A DNA stretch of 64,000 bases, taken from positions 13,882,309 to 13,946,308 of the forward strand of contig OW203766.1 in NCBI GenBank assembly GCA_934045905.1. Direction: 5' to 3'. Positions 23,045-34,811 of this stretch are shown here, piece after piece (within the stretch, counting starts at the first letter, position 1; the number at the start of each line of letters is the position of its first letter). The notes below the pieces were generated by a model, which was not told the DNA's origin, ran no database searches, and saw only the letters and a list, made by a program, of their open reading frames with translations. The position numbers and the translations under genes were made by a program. This stretch comes from Leuctra nigra (Eukaryota; Arthropoda; Insecta; Plecoptera; Leuctridae).

Positions 23045-24640
23045 GTATCTATAATTCCCTCAGAACTGCTTTGAGGTAGTAACTTCCCGCAGAGCAGAAT
23101 ACTGACATTTTGTTAATCTGACTCATGTAAGTGATGGCTGATAATGAGCAACTAAATGTCCGTACTAAAATGTGTGATCAAACTCAAATACAAATGTGTC
23201 AAATACAGGACTAAAACTGGGATGTTACAATAATGTTATTTGACAATTTTACCTTTAGCCTTTTTGCTTTTTTGTACACTGTGACGTTGTCAGCTATACT
23301 TGTACAAACTGTACTTCACATTTACATTTTCATTATGCAATGAGGTACACTCAAGAACTCATAAATTACATGCGAACATCGAAGTCCTTTTTCAAAACTT
23401 GATTACATTTTATATTCAACCACCCGATAACCATTTCTCCATTCACAATATCGAAGATAATCCGAGCTCCAACTTAACCGTTGACCGTCGTATTATTAAA
23501 TCTGTGGGTGTATATTCAACGATGAAACTATCTTCGAAGCCGTTGATTTTACTACTAATTTTCTTGTATGTCATAAAAATAACTGCATTGTAGGCATTCC
23601 TGTTGGCACCCACCGTCTACTTGGCATATTCTGGCATAAACAGGCATCCGTGGCATCTCCAGCCGGCACTAATATACTCGCAGACACTATAGACAAAGAT
23701 TTATTTACAATCTTGGTATTTTTATTGACTTGTTTTTCATTTATTACAAGACATTAAGTATGTGAGTACAACCTACAGTACCTAACATTTCTTCCTAATC
23801 GTTTACAGTATGTCCGTCAGTGTTACCAACCTACGAGAAATGCACTTGATTTTTTTTTTACAAAAAATCAAGTCGTAAAGAAGATTTTTTTTAAAATCTT
23901 GTATCGATTTTTATTTTATTACAACTTCGTTATTGCTCGAGGCAAATTTACAGCGTCGCCTATTTTAAAAAATTAGAGATAATAATGTTAATTATATCCA
24001 ATTGAATATGAAATTATATCGCATTATGAATGTTAAAGTTTGTATTAAGTACCATAGTTGAATTAATAATTAGGAAATTGCTGGTAGTGTAATTATTGTT
24101 GAGATAGAATTACTACCGCACATATTGAGAAGCCGTTCTTACTAAAACCTCATCTCCATTTTCTATTATCAGACAAAATATGCAATGCTTTTTTCTTATA
24201 TGGCCAATGAAGAATAATGCAATTATTGTTGAAATAGTTCAATACCACATTATCTTGAGAAACATGTTTTACCAAAACCACTTCCCCATCTTTTATATTT
24301 ATTTTCTGCTATGACTGAATACAAACAATGAATTATAATTTTTTCAACTAGGTATCTCATGAGTTCTAAAATAATCAAATGCAACGTAGCAACTGGTATT
24401 TGCAAGTGTGGAGACGTCCGACCGGCGAGCAGGAATGCTTGACGATCTGCTGTCCCGGCTGCTGCACCCCGTGAATCTCTGGGTGTAATAGGAGAGAAAC
24501 GTGTCAGAATGGAGCCACCGATGATGAAAGGTGAAGGGTGGATCAGAAACACCAGATGCCTTCTTAATTCGACTTCTACATCAATAACCAATAATGTACT
24601 GCACAATACGAACTGCCAACGGCTACCATCACATTCTTAT
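23045..24640. other. Intergenic, no gene recognised
   Basis: AT-rich DNA. Frames at 23300-23593 (plus) and 24250-24606 (minus) lack known domains. A moderately GC-rich stretch at 24410-24490 is unexplained. Confidence 0.4.
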
Positions 24641-24643
24641 AGA

Positions 24644-25130
24644 ATACTGGGGAAATGCTTAGTGAGCGTTGATGAGCGAGCACCGATACATGTGCAACAT
24701 CTCCAGCCAAACACGATATATATTATTTTATTTCTGATTTTCATTTAGACTTTCCAACTTCCATAGACTCTGGAATATAAATTGAATAACAGATCCATGT
24801 GCCGTGAATTATGTACGTTTCCATAAATCTCTTTTGACAGCTCTTTCAAAACTCTTAAAATAGCAACAGGTCTGTAAACACTTGACCGATTTTGCTTAAA
24901 ATTTGGTAAATATGAGATAATGTTGGTCTTGATCACCATGCAAAATATGAACTTAATCAAAACATTTTGATTTTCGACCAATCGAAAGATCTTTTTTTTA
25001 ATTGTAAATAATTTCAGGATTTAGCTGAAACTTTTTAAAATTGTATGAAATGATAGTCTTGACCTTGCAAAATTTCAAATTGATCGGCATTTTGTTTTGA
25101 AAATTATTTAATAAGTTTTCTAGGTACTAT
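24644..25130 (+). mobile_element. Repeat family A, copy 4
   Basis: Starts ATACTGGGGAAATGCTTAGTG, then TTGATGAGCGAGCACCGATAC. Contains the family phrase (CCATGCAAAATATGAACTT near 24938, CTTGCAAAATTTCAAATTG near 25064). Distal end indistinct. Confidence 0.65.
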
Positions 25131-25139
25131 ACCTATAAC

Positions 25140-25700
25140 GTCTATTATATCAAAATATCTTAACTTCGGATTTATCTTTCATTTCATTACTTTCTCTTGA
25201 GCCCACAGTTTATTGGTTGCACTTGCAACGTTCTTCCAGGAGGGTAAATAATACGAGACAGCTGATGGAGGTTTCGATGAAATTCGTGCTGTCCAAATAT
25301 TTCATTTTGAAATAGGTTCTTTACTGACAATATGGCAGATATCTGCTTCGCCTGAGGGTGATCTATTTTGCATTTCTTACTCTATCTATAACAAGCTCTG
25401 TTATGATTTATGGCTTTAGTATTGCGACCCGGACGTAAATGTTTTATAAATGTCTGTCAAAATCTGTTTTTGAAGATTTGAAGGGTGCAGGGAAAGAACG
25501 CTAAGTCCATTTATTGAAAAAATGAATATAAGGTGTAAAATTGCAGTGATTTTTATGAGCTTTCAGAATATACCTCCGTTTTTAGAAAATATTGTCACAA
25601 AGTCTTGAAAAACTCAATTGAAATATCAATTTGTATGGAAGATAGATATAAGTTTCAACATAAAACTTCGTTTATGTCAGTCCGAATGTGACTTATAGCG
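25140..25700. other. Intergenic, no gene seen
   Basis: AT-rich, no supported feature. Confidence 0.4.
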
Positions 25701-25704
25701 TTAT

Positions 25705-25835
25705 TTCCCTGTACCCTTCATCTATAACTAAATGGCGACGGACAAATGCATGAAAGGAGATGGTGGGAAGAAAGAGGTCGTGGCCTTTTACTAGGGAACC
25801 TTCCCACCATTCGACTGAGGAAAATCTAAAAAAAA
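25705..25835 (-). mobile_element. SINE copy, body fragment
   Basis: GGTGGGAAGAAAGAGGTCGTGGCC...ACTAGGGAACCTTCCC...TCGACTGAGGAAA is the reverse complement of the SINE body. Confidence 0.7.
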
Positions 25836-25984
25836 CTTAGGAAAGCTTTTGAACATTCTAGTTTTCTTCACGATAACACAACACATTTTTGAATGTGTTT
25901 TTTCCACAAGTTCCCTCCTCCTTGACTGGTTTGTAGATTTCTGCAGTCGAATGCCATTGATTTCGTGCAGTATATTAAAAGTGG

Positions 25985-26278
25985 CTAAGCTATAATTACA
26001 TCTCCGGACCTGATTTCCATGCTCGGGATCGGGATGCTGGTCGGCCGAGCAACCGGTTTCAAGTCATCTTTATCGGCAGCCTCCGCGAGCAGTGTCAGCT
26101 GCAATTTGCACGCGAAACTCGAGGCAAAGAGACGATGTTCTCGACCAAGTGAAACTAGCGCTGGACCAAACATGCAGGCTGCATACGTGGTGACATACAG
26201 AGTTGGTTGACAATATCTGGACGGAATATTCCATAACGGAATATTATCCAAACAAAAAGATAAATATAATATTTTCAT
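25985..26278 (-). other. Open reading frame of unknown status
   Basis: A 97-codon minus frame with higher GC than its surroundings. Its middle reads LVSLGREHRLFASSFACKLQ. A 63-codon plus frame overlaps it. No family is recognised and no convincing splice signals frame it. It could be an exon of an unseen gene or chance. Confidence 0.15.
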
Positions 26279-26330
26279 GGGCGTCCGCAGGATTTCTGCC
26301 AGGGGGAGGGGAATGCAAGGGGAAGAGAAG
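26279..26330 (+). mobile_element. Isolated end of an ATGGGCG..GCAGGATTTCTGCC element
   Basis: ATGGGCGTCCGCAGGATTTCTGCCAGGGGG matches the left end of the element at 61271. No partner end or duplication is found downstream, so this is a truncated copy. A related word also starts at ~41355. Confidence 0.55.
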
Positions 26331-26827
26331 GGAGGTTATTGAATCTTGAAGTTGAGCTTCAAAACAGATTAGTGGAAAAATAATCACTTTGATAACGTGT
26401 GTAATAAAAGTTAAGAAATAATCTACATTTTCTGATTTTACGCTCAACTGCAAGATTCCATAATTTTCGTTCCAATCATTCAAATTGATTGAAATTTTTA
26501 CACAATCGATCTTAATATATTTTCAATATAATTTGAAATTTTCAGCTTGATATCGTACGTAGTTTGGAAGAAACAGCGTCCCGGCCATTAGAAGTTTTCT
26601 CGACGCACGCTATTTGAGCTCCGTATAATCAATTTTTTGACAACCAAATTTGAACAGCTGTAACTTTTTTCCTGCAATACTAATGTTTTTGAAACTTGCA
26701 CATATTAAGCTTTTGTATGTTTTCTAATATGTGTACAAATTTCAGAATCCTATCTATAATAATTTTGATATAGTGACCTCTCAATCAGGGGGATTTTTTT
26801 GCGCCACCCGGTACATAGTTATAGGTA

Positions 26828-27593
26828 CGAGGGCTGTTCAAAAAATACGCGGACTGATTTAATTGCGTAGCAATGGACCGTAGGAGAGCAGTGCGGTTGG
26901 CAGCATTGTTTAGCATGACTCTTCCTGAGCACAACTGTTTTTTTTCAGATTCTCCATAACCTTCTTTATTGTGAAGTTACAGCTGTTATGGTGAAACAAG
27001 ATTTTTGTGTTAGGCGTTTTTTTGATAATTTGTGAAATTTTTCAAAAAGAAGGTCTCTTCAGAGCGTCTCTTCAGTTTTTGGGGTTTGGGGGACGTCTCT
27101 TCTCTGGTAATGACACGTTCCAAAAAGTGTTAATCGTCATTTTGCCATTTCAAGAAGTTGCTGACAAACCAAAGCTCGGTGTTTTCTTTTCTCGGTCAAA
27201 AGTCTCAGAACAAACTTTTCAGCCACTCATCTCTGCAACTTTCAGTTAAAATTTGTTGACATGGTAATTCAGGAACTTCTTGGAGTGGCAAATGACGAGG
27301 AAAACTTTCTGAAACACGTGTCATTACCGGAGAAGAGACGTCCCCCAAACCCCAAAAATTGAAGAGACCCTCTGAAGAGACCTGATTTCACAAATTATCA
27401 AAAAAAGCGCCTAACACAAAAATCTTGTTCCACCATAACAGCTGTAACTTCACAATAAAGAAGGTTGTGGATAATCTGAAAAAATAGTTGTGATCAGGAA
27501 GAGTCATGCTAAACAATGCTGCCAACCGCACTGCTCTCCTACGCTCCATTGCCACGCAATTAAATCAGTCCGAGTAATTTTTGAACAGCCTGG
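26828..27593. mobile_element. Mariner-like fold-back element
   Basis: Inverted arms of ~330-350 bp surround a short centre. Left starts TA/CGAGGGCTGTTCAAAAAATA; right mirrors it as CAGGCTGTTCAAAAATTA with TA outside (27594-27595). TA duplication and the GGCTGTTCAAAA ends fit Tc1/mariner. Both arms keep the same ATG-led stub: MVKQDFCVRRFFDNL then stop at 26988-27035, and MVEQDFCVRRFF on the minus strand from 27436. There is no transposase catalytic region. The arms remain highly similar, so a transcript would fold into a long hairpin. Confidence 0.85.
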
Positions 27594-27649
27594 TATACAT
27601 TTATAATAATTTGGATCGTGTTTCACAGTTATGAAAACAACGTTTTGAC

Positions 27650-27933
27650 TAGATAGCATCATATTTTACACATTTCCAGCCCAATCGGTCAAGAATTTAC
27701 ATACTCATTGCTGTTTTAAGTGTTTTGAATATCTGTCCAAAGAGATTGATGGAAAAGTATCAGTACAATAATCTGTTATTTAATTCATCCAGAGTGTATA
27801 TGGAAAGTTGCAAGGAAAATTGGTAATAATGTATAGCTAGTTATCTTTGATTGAATGGATCGTGCTCGATGGGCGATGTCGTGCGTGTCGGTGCTCGCTC
27901 ATCAACGCGTTACACGGAGCGTTTTCCTAGTAT
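27650..27933 (-). mobile_element. Repeat family A, copy 5 (start-side part)
   Basis: Ends GTGCTCGCTCATCAACGCGTTACACGGAGCGTTTTCCTAGT, the reverse complement of the family A start. Inside, TTTTACACATTTCCAGCCC aligns with copy 3. Confidence 0.7.
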
Positions 27934-27944
27934 CTAAGAATGAT

Positions 27945-28095
27945 TCTGTACAGTACAAGTCGCGAGACAAATGACAGGAAGGTCACTAAGCGATCGCTTC
28001 CTTCCACCGCCCTTCATCCCTGATCATTATCATAACCATCATACGTCGCCATGAAGTTGCAGGGCAGTGCGCCGTTAAACAATAAATAAGGAAGC
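27945..28095 (+). mobile_element. SINE copy with 3' terminus
   Basis: CGATCGCTTCCTTCCACCG, an ATCATTATC stretch, TCGCCATGAAGTTGCAGG, then CAGTGCGCCGTTAAACAATAAATAAG. This gives the family's 3' end, GCGTTAAACA plus an A-rich (AATA)n tail. Head missing. Confidence 0.75.
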
Positions 28096-28099
28096 TTTC

Positions 28100-30210
28100 A
28101 TACGAGATATTAGTGATGTGTAGAAGAATAACGGTTCGTGCAAAAACACGTGAACGAGAACAAAGAAAAAGCCATAAGATAGCGAATATTTGTCAAAAAA
28201 ATGAAAAGATACAAAAGGGATCCTGTGGATCCGCGGGCATGTGTGGCAGCAACTTGCATACACTTGTGACGACATCTCTGCCGCCACATGTGTTGCAGTT
28301 GGCGCTGCGTACTGACTCAAGCAAGTACATAGCCAACAATCAGACTCACATGAATTCATATTGGTATGCTAGCGATTCGCGTATATATAGTTAGGCAGAG
28401 TAGAAAACAACAAGCGAGTGCTAAGAACTTTGAATAATTCTACAAGAATTGTTTACCAACCCATCTAAATGGCGATTTCACCATTCGTTTTGTCGAATCA
28501 TTTACCTTCTGAAAAGCTAAGTTTAGAAGTGTTTACCTTGAGCGATTTTATATTATTAACACGTCATAACTCCCAAGTTATGATTCATAAGGAGATTTGG
28601 AATGGAAACCACGCCCATTCCTATCGCTATTGGTTAGTTGGTTCGAGGCGGGAAACAAATTCATAGAAGCCAACGGAACTACCAGTTAGTGCCAACTTAG
28701 CTGAGAAAGTACTAACATATTAAAACAGATTAAAATTACATTTTAAATGTATTTTGTTGACCCAGGTTATTAAATAGAGGATTTTATGGCAACAAGTGAT
28801 CAATTATTTACTTTATGACTGATTTAAAGATCTAGTGGTCGTTCAAACACATGAGGGATAATCACCAGAGCAAAATTTTTACGGTAGTGGTACTGCAAAC
28901 TATGCCATCTGTGGGAGAATTGCGAACTTCTTGGAACTTCCATTCCCCTTTTGAAATGGAATAAACTGAAACTTATGACGTGATAACTTTTTCGAGAAAT
29001 ACTATAGGCTAAAGAGGGGATCCTTGTATATCACCCTACACTATAGCCTCCTGCCTTTGAGCAGGTTTTACATACAATAAATAATAATATAGTATTTGTA
29101 AGAATACTGTAACAATGCAATACTGTATTGAAACAATAGCTATAGCTATTGTCAAACAATTTTGGCCAGTAAAAGTAACGTACGGAAAACACACCAGCTT
29201 ATTATTGTTGTTATATTAAATTGTTTTGTAACACTCTAAATTGTTGGGTTTTATTTTAAATACAACATATTTGTGTTACAACTCGATTCAACTGTTCGCC
29301 AAAGTATTCAAGTACTGAGTGCAATTTACTGCAAAGTCTCGTATGGTGAGCTATGTTCATTGAAGATGCTACATGGAGCTAAGATGAATTAACATCACGT
29401 TAATTGAGATTATTTAACCTCTTAACGAGGCGAAATGTCGAACTTGATAATAACATCTGCATTCGTCCATTGACTTCAATCTCGAGCCCAAACAATCATC
29501 ATTTACAGCATTAATTCATCGTCAATTGAACATTAAATGTGACCACATTCTAGAACAAAACAGCATGATATGATTATTTGATTACTTACATGCCGATCAG
29601 TTATCAGAAATTTTGAGCCAAAGGCAGAAAATCAAAATCTCATTATTTTATTTTATCATTTTTCTAAGTTTCATAATTTTTGAATATTGAAAAGTACAAA
29701 ATGAAATCGTGTTTGCACTTCCATTAAAATTAAATTGAAGTACATACCTACAGATTACTTCACTATTTTTAAAAAAAGTTTAAAATATCATTTATTTTTG
29801 AATTCTTTTAAGTTCACTTTTTTCGTAATTTCTTTTGTATGGTTTATAAATTGAACTGGAATTTGCATTTTACCGAAGACAAACAACTGAAATAAGTTGT
29901 GTAATAGTGACCCTGCCCCAGGCTCGAAATTGCTTAAAGCATTGTTTTCTGGTAGTCGGATAATAAAGTGCAAATGATTGTTCCACGAAACGCAATGCGC
30001 ATGTGCAACGGTTTTCACAAGAACGCAATATCGAGGAAAACCTTCAAACTTGACATGAAATTCTGGGTAAATATTTGTACATGGGAGGATAACCTACGAG
30101 GATAATATGCATACTAATTTCCTTATAGGCTTATAACATTGAGTGGTCAATTGCCCAAGTCATTCAGGAAATTGACAATTATGCACGCAAATAAGAAAAA
30201 AATGTACTTA
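28100..30210. other. Intergenic, no gene recognised
   Basis: A TATATATA box-like word at 28381-28388 is followed ~85 bp later by a 65-codon frame (28469-28666) without any known motif. I do not call a gene. Another frame at 29788-30018 (minus) is likewise unrecognised. Confidence 0.4.
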
Positions 30211-30211
30211 T

Positions 30212-30376
30212 TCTAAAGTAACGGATTGGCTGCTGGTCAGATTCCTTGACAAGCAATCTTTGTTATTATCAATTAATTCAGAGCTCACCAGTAGTTAGAT
30301 TAGATGACGATAGTTATAGGATCAGTGTCAAATCTTTTCGTTTCTTTGGAATACCGTTTTTCTTTTGAATCGAGTG
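30212..30376 (+). mobile_element. MITE family M, 5'-truncated copy
   Basis: Begins within the core (ACGGATTGGCTGCTGGTCAG) and ends AATACCGTTTTTC...GAGTG/TA. The left terminal repeat is lost. Confidence 0.7.
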
Positions 30377-30747
30377 TAAATGTAAATTTTCCTCAGATTT
30401 CCACTGTCACAACTATACTTACAGAAAAATTATTGCCTTTCTGTAGTGAAAATGAATCGAATTGTTATTGTTGTTCACTGAGAATTTATGAAAATAATTG
30501 TACACAAACAAATTTCATCAGTAAACAAACTGTCACCATCATTTAGCAGCAGAAAAAATATTTAAGGTATTCTAGACTAATAAAATAGTAATTAATTTAT
30601 TCTTCATATTTGGTCAGAGTGTCATAAAACAATCATATGTATATCATAATCATGTCATAATCATATCATATGTGATGTCATATCATAACATAATATGTGA
30701 TTGTTTTCCTTGCCACATAGAATGTAAATTTTTTATTGCAAGATTGT

Positions 30748-30748
<1 letters not shown>

Positions 30749-30791
<43 letters not shown>

Positions 30792-30793
30792 AA
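30749..30793. repeat. (AAAT)n microsatellite
   Basis: About 11 perfect AAAT units. Confidence 0.95.
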
Positions 30794-31104
30794 AGAACCA
30801 GGGGTGTCATTCCTGTACGATTTTAGTCTCGTTAGTCAGGTATCGTATCTTTAATTTTGTTTACTCTAATGTTAACGTCCATAACAACGGTTGCTACTAT
30901 CATAAAGAAAGTTAAGATAAGAGAGTGAAAATGCGTACAGGAATCACACCCCAGGACTACAAAATATTAGAAATGCCAAATTTGGAGTGAATATTTACAA
31001 TTGTGCTAGCTACATAATATGTCCTCGCTTTTACAATTTGTTTCGAATACCGGATTTTTAATTCATATTTTACTGATTTGGTATAGAGATTCACAGTTGA
31101 TGTA

Positions 31105-31313
31105 CACCCGACAATTCATAAAACAGTATTTGAACGAAACAGATTGGCTGCTGGTTAAGTTCATTGACAATCAATCATTGTTATTATCAATGAAATCAGA
31201 GCTCACCTACTAGAGGTAGATGACGAGTAAGTATAGACTTCATCAGATGATGCCATCACATTTTTTTCAGGCAATCCATTTATTTCAAATACCGTTTTAT
31301 GAATTGTCGAGTG
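31105..31313 (+). mobile_element. MITE family M, complete copy
   Basis: TA/CACCCGACAATTCATAAAAC on the left and GTTTTATGAATTGTCGAGTG/TA on the right, with the shared core between. The 117-codon frame at 31220-31573 starts inside it and is not a gene I recognise. Confidence 0.85.
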
Positions 31314-31319
31314 TACCTA

Positions 31320-32110
31320 CGAAAAATGTGAGGACAAACTTTATATCCGCCTTTATTCTTCATGAACAAAACGACCTCTTCTGGAGTCGATCGTGTGAAA
31401 AATATGTATTCAAAATGTCTCTCAGTCTCATAGACACGTTAATTTTCAAAAAAAAATCAGAACGAAAATATTGGAGTGAAAATGGTAAAGTGAGTTTGTA
31501 TGGTTGTAGAATCACAATTCTTGAAAGAGGAAAATACACTCTCGCCCAAAGTATTCATATTTATGGCCATTAGTCACGTGGTATTGCTCGAATAACCGTA
31601 ATGTATCACAATAAAAATCAATATAATAGGTTTAATCAATAGCAATTTTTTATTACCCTATTTTAACAATTAAAACGATTGTTAGAGTTTATATAACTAC
31701 TGTTTTATGTCATCCATATTTCATTCAAAGGATATTATCGTTATATGATGACAGAAGCATGGCCATGGGCTCAAGTGATTATAATAGATCAAAATATCTT
31801 TGATAATGAAAAATAGGTGGCATTATTGTGAGATAACAGAAGCTATTGTTACGTAAAACTGTAAGATTACAGTCTCGGAGTCCCCGTACAGCAGAATAAG
31901 GGGAGATACAGATCTCGGAAGCGTAAGAAATGTCATTTTGTGGGGATTACTCATTATGGAGATAATAGATCTACTTCCAATGTGGTTGACGTAGCTTGCT
32001 AGATTGCTAAGAAAAACCACAATTAGTCATCACAATATTAAGGATGTTCCTCAAAATATCGGAAACCCCTCAGATTGCTTGATCTATCGTTGATAATTAT
32101 TAACTGTACA
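31320..32110. other. Intergenic, no gene seen
   Basis: AT-rich, no supported feature. Confidence 0.4.
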
Positions 32111-32117
32111 AAAGGTA

Positions 32118-32342
32118 CACTCGGCAAAACAAAAATTGATCGTTGACCAAATTTGAATGACTGCTGGTCATGTCCCATAACCAATCAAAGCTTGTTATTA
32201 TCATTGAAATGTGAGGTCACCTACTAGAGTGAGACAATGAGATGGCTTAGACTGACTTCTGATGGTGCGATCTTACATTTATTTATTAGTCTATCAGATT
32301 TATTGAACGTTCAATTTTTGTTTGGCCAAGTGTACCTACTTG
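32118..32342 (+). mobile_element. MITE family M, variant copy
   Basis: TA/CACTCGGCAAAACAAAAATTG left and CAATTTTTGTTTGGCCAAGTG/TA right. Core is diverged (GACTGCTGGTCATG...CAATCAAAGCTTG) but collinear with the other copies. Confidence 0.75.
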
Positions 32343-32349
32343 TGTCCAG

Positions 32350-33430
32350 ATATCAGTTGACTTTCGTTCGTTATCTTTTGTCGGTCAGGAAAACATAAGT
32401 GTTCATTTTGTAGTATAAATTCAAAGTCAATCGTTTTTGCACACAAAATTAAAATTTCGTTCTAAAGAATATGTTTCTTTAAAAACAATAAACCAATGTG
32501 GTATTTTTAAGACTATAAACTGAATGATTAGATTTAGGTTGATACGGAATGAATACATACAAATTGAAAACTTATTAACTGTTTTGAGGACATCATTCAG
32601 AGGTTAAAAAGAGATGAACTTTCTGCTCAATTCCTTATAAACGATTACAATATTGGAGTAATGGCTCAAATTTGTCGCGAAATGCAAAATGATGCAAGAG
32701 TACAGAGTACTGCGGCCAGTAAACACTAAACAGTAAACAATTTCTCATTGATATGATGAGCAAATAAACATGCCATTGCTATTTGTCCACATGTAATAAT
32801 CATTGATTTATTGATATTGGCTGCGGATTTGAACAATGCAATGGATGGAACATTCGCTTCACCGCATAATTTCCTCCAATGATTGTCTTCCTTTATACGA
32901 GGCGTCCTGTTGACTCTGGTCAAAGACAATCACAGATAATGAAGCCACGACATTTCAATAAGTATAATTCAGGATAATGTGTCAACAACAATACTTGTGA
33001 GGCAAACTGTGTCATCACAACTGCTAATATATTCATTGTAATTGACTCATGTAATTACAGAATAACGTGTTTACAATATTCTATCAACGTAATCGTTAGT
33101 ACAATATATTTACACTCACTGGATATTTTACGACCCTCATTGATGAATTACGCACGTGCGTCAGAAATCCAGTAGCGTTTATTCGTAGAATTACAGTTTC
33201 CAAGTTCATTAATTCACTGGAATTGCTATTATTCATATCCGTTAGTTGGCAAATTTTCATTAATTAATCAAACTGTGTAAGGTATTTTATACAAGAAACT
33301 TATACCGATGATGAATGAATATTAAAACATAAAACTATGCAATGCCGACCAGGTCATCGCTCCCAAAAATAAAAACAGGACCTCGTCAAACCTAGAACGC
33401 AATGCCGTATGCAGATTAATTATTGCATCA
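32350..33430. other. Intergenic upstream of innexin 2
   Basis: AT-rich DNA with no recognised exon. It may hold distal regulatory sequence or an upstream 5' UTR exon of the innexin gene, but I see no direct sign. Confidence 0.4.
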
Positions 33431-33439
33431 GCAACAAAT

Positions 33440-33731
33440 CGTATTTTTCAACTCTTGTTGCTACTTCCACCAGCCCCAGCGCCCGGCCTGAGAGCCCCCT
33501 ACACGAGGCTAGCCTGAGAATCCCCCCCGTGTCGGCCCGTCCTCCCCTCCACACCGCTCTTTGTCTGGTGGTTGCAGCGCATGCGCACGGTCTGAACCCG
33601 TCAGACTGGGGAGCGAGACAAGAAGCTTGGACACATCGACTCGAGTGCTGTAGGCACAAGCGCGCGTGTGATTGCAGTGAGCGAATGTTGTGTGAGTGAC
33701 TGACTTACCGTGTAGACGCTAAACCGCCATC
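33440..33731 (+). promoter_or_regulatory. Innexin 2 promoter / 5' UTR region
   Basis: GC rises sharply over this block directly upstream of the innexin start codon. There is no TATA box. A perfect NRF-1/Ewg-type palindromic word GCGCATGCGCAC lies at 33577-33588, 144 bp before the ATG. Such sites with high GC are typical of broadly expressed promoters. The transcription start and any 5' UTR intron cannot be placed. The 96-codon frame at 33409-33699 ends before the ATG and is probably non-coding leader. Confidence 0.5.
33577..33588. promoter_or_regulatory. NRF-1/Erect-wing type site
   Basis: GCGCATGCGCAC matches the YGCGCATGCGCR core recognised by NRF-1 family factors (Ewg in flies). Its position close upstream of innexin 2 makes a role in that promoter plausible. 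Confidence 0.5.
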
Positions 33732-34811
33732 ATGTTTGATGTGTTCGGCTCCGTCAAGGGGCTATTGAAACTAGACTCAGTGTGTATCGATAATAATATT
33801 TTCCGTCTTCATTACAAAGCCACAGTGATTATTTTGATAGCGTTTTCGTTGCTTGTTACATCACGTCAATACATCGGCGACCCGATCGACTGCATCGTCG
33901 ACGAGATTCCTCTCAATGTTATGGACACGTATTGTTGGATCTACTCGACGTTCACGATCCCGAATCGTCTCACCGGACAGATCGGTAAGGACGTCGTCGC
34001 AGCTGGCGTCGGCGCACATGTCGACGGCGTCGACGAGAAGAAATACCACAAGTACTATCAGTGGGTGTGCTTTGTTCTATTCTTCCAAGCCATCTTGTTC
34101 TACGTGCCGCGATACCTGTGGAAGACGTGGGAGGGCGGACGCATCAAGATGTTGGTCCTCGATCTGAACTGCCCGATGGTCAACGAGGAGTGTAAGACAG
34201 ACCGTAAGAAACTCCTCGTCGACTACTTCGCCACGAATCTCCACCAGCAGAACTTCTACGCGATACGCTTCTTCATTTGCGAGGTGCTCAACTTCATCAA
34301 CGTCGTCGGTCAGATCTATTTCATGGATCTATTTCTCGACGGCGAGTTCACGACGTACGGCGCCGACGTCGTGCGGTTCACGGAGATGGAACAAGAGGAC
34401 CGCGTCGACCCGATGAGCCGCGTCTTCCCCAAGGTAACAAAGTGCACGTTCCACAAGTACGGTCCTACCGGGACGGTGCAGAAGTTCGACGGCCTCTGTG
34501 TGCTGCCCCTGAACATCGTCAACGAGAAGATCTACGTGTTCCTGTGGTTCTGGTTCGTCATCTTGTCGGTGATCACGGGGATCTCGTTGATCTATCGCGC
34601 GGCCGTCGTCCTGGGACCGAAGGTACGCATGATCTTGCTGCGGGCGCGATCGCGTCTGGCGCCGCAAGAGCACATCGAAACCATCTCACGCAAGTGTCAG
34701 ATCGGCGACTGGTTCGTGCTCTACCAGCTCGGCAAGAATATAGATCCACTCATTTACAAAGAACTCGTAGCGGACTTGGCTAAGAAATTAGATGGGAAAG
34801 AGACGGTGTAA
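33732..34811 (+). CDS. Inx2: Innexin 2 (gap-junction channel protein)
   Basis: A complete 359-residue innexin, the usual family length. Innexins form hexameric hemichannels that dock into gap junctions between arthropod cells and pass ions and small molecules. The start MFDVFGSVKGLLK is the innexin 2 N-terminus; the long upstream frame is unrelated. Four membrane segments fall near residues 29-46, 111-127, 178-200 and 268-290. The signature YYQWVCF is at 109-115. The two extracellular loops each keep their cysteine pair (54 and 68; 238 and 256). FHKYGPTGT (240-248) and LPLNIVNEKIYVFLWFWF near TM4 are hallmark stretches. The C-terminus ends IDPLIYKELVADLAKKLD plus a short tail. No intron interrupts the frame. 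It is much more GC-rich than its surroundings. No second innexin is visible, although ogre and inx2 are often neighbours in insects. Confidence 0.98.
   Translation: MFDVFGSVKGLLKLDSVCIDNNIFRLHYKATVIILIAFSLLVTSRQYIGDPIDCIVDEIPLNVMDTYCWIYSTFTIPNRLTGQIGKDVVAAGVGAHVDGVDEKKYHKYYQWVCFVLFFQAILFYVPRYLWKTWEGGRIKMLVLDLNCPMVNEECKTDRKKLLVDYFATNLHQQNFYAIRFFICEVLNFINVVGQIYFMDLFLDGEFTTYGADVVRFTEMEQEDRVDPMSRVFPKVTKCTFHKYGPTGTVQKFDGLCVLPLNIVNEKIYVFLWFWFVILSVITGISLIYRAAVVLGPKVRMILLRARSRLAPQEHIETISRKCQIGDWFVLYQLGKNIDPLIYKELVADLAKKLDGKETV

Noticed and set aside
28381..28666. TATATATA word upstream of a 65-codon frame as a small gene
   Set aside because: The distance to the ATG is plausible but the peptide is unrecognised and such words are common in AT-rich DNA.
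33861..34783. Several frames overlapping innexin 2 on both strands
   Set aside because: Shadow frames of a GC-rich gene; only the 359-codon frame has homology.
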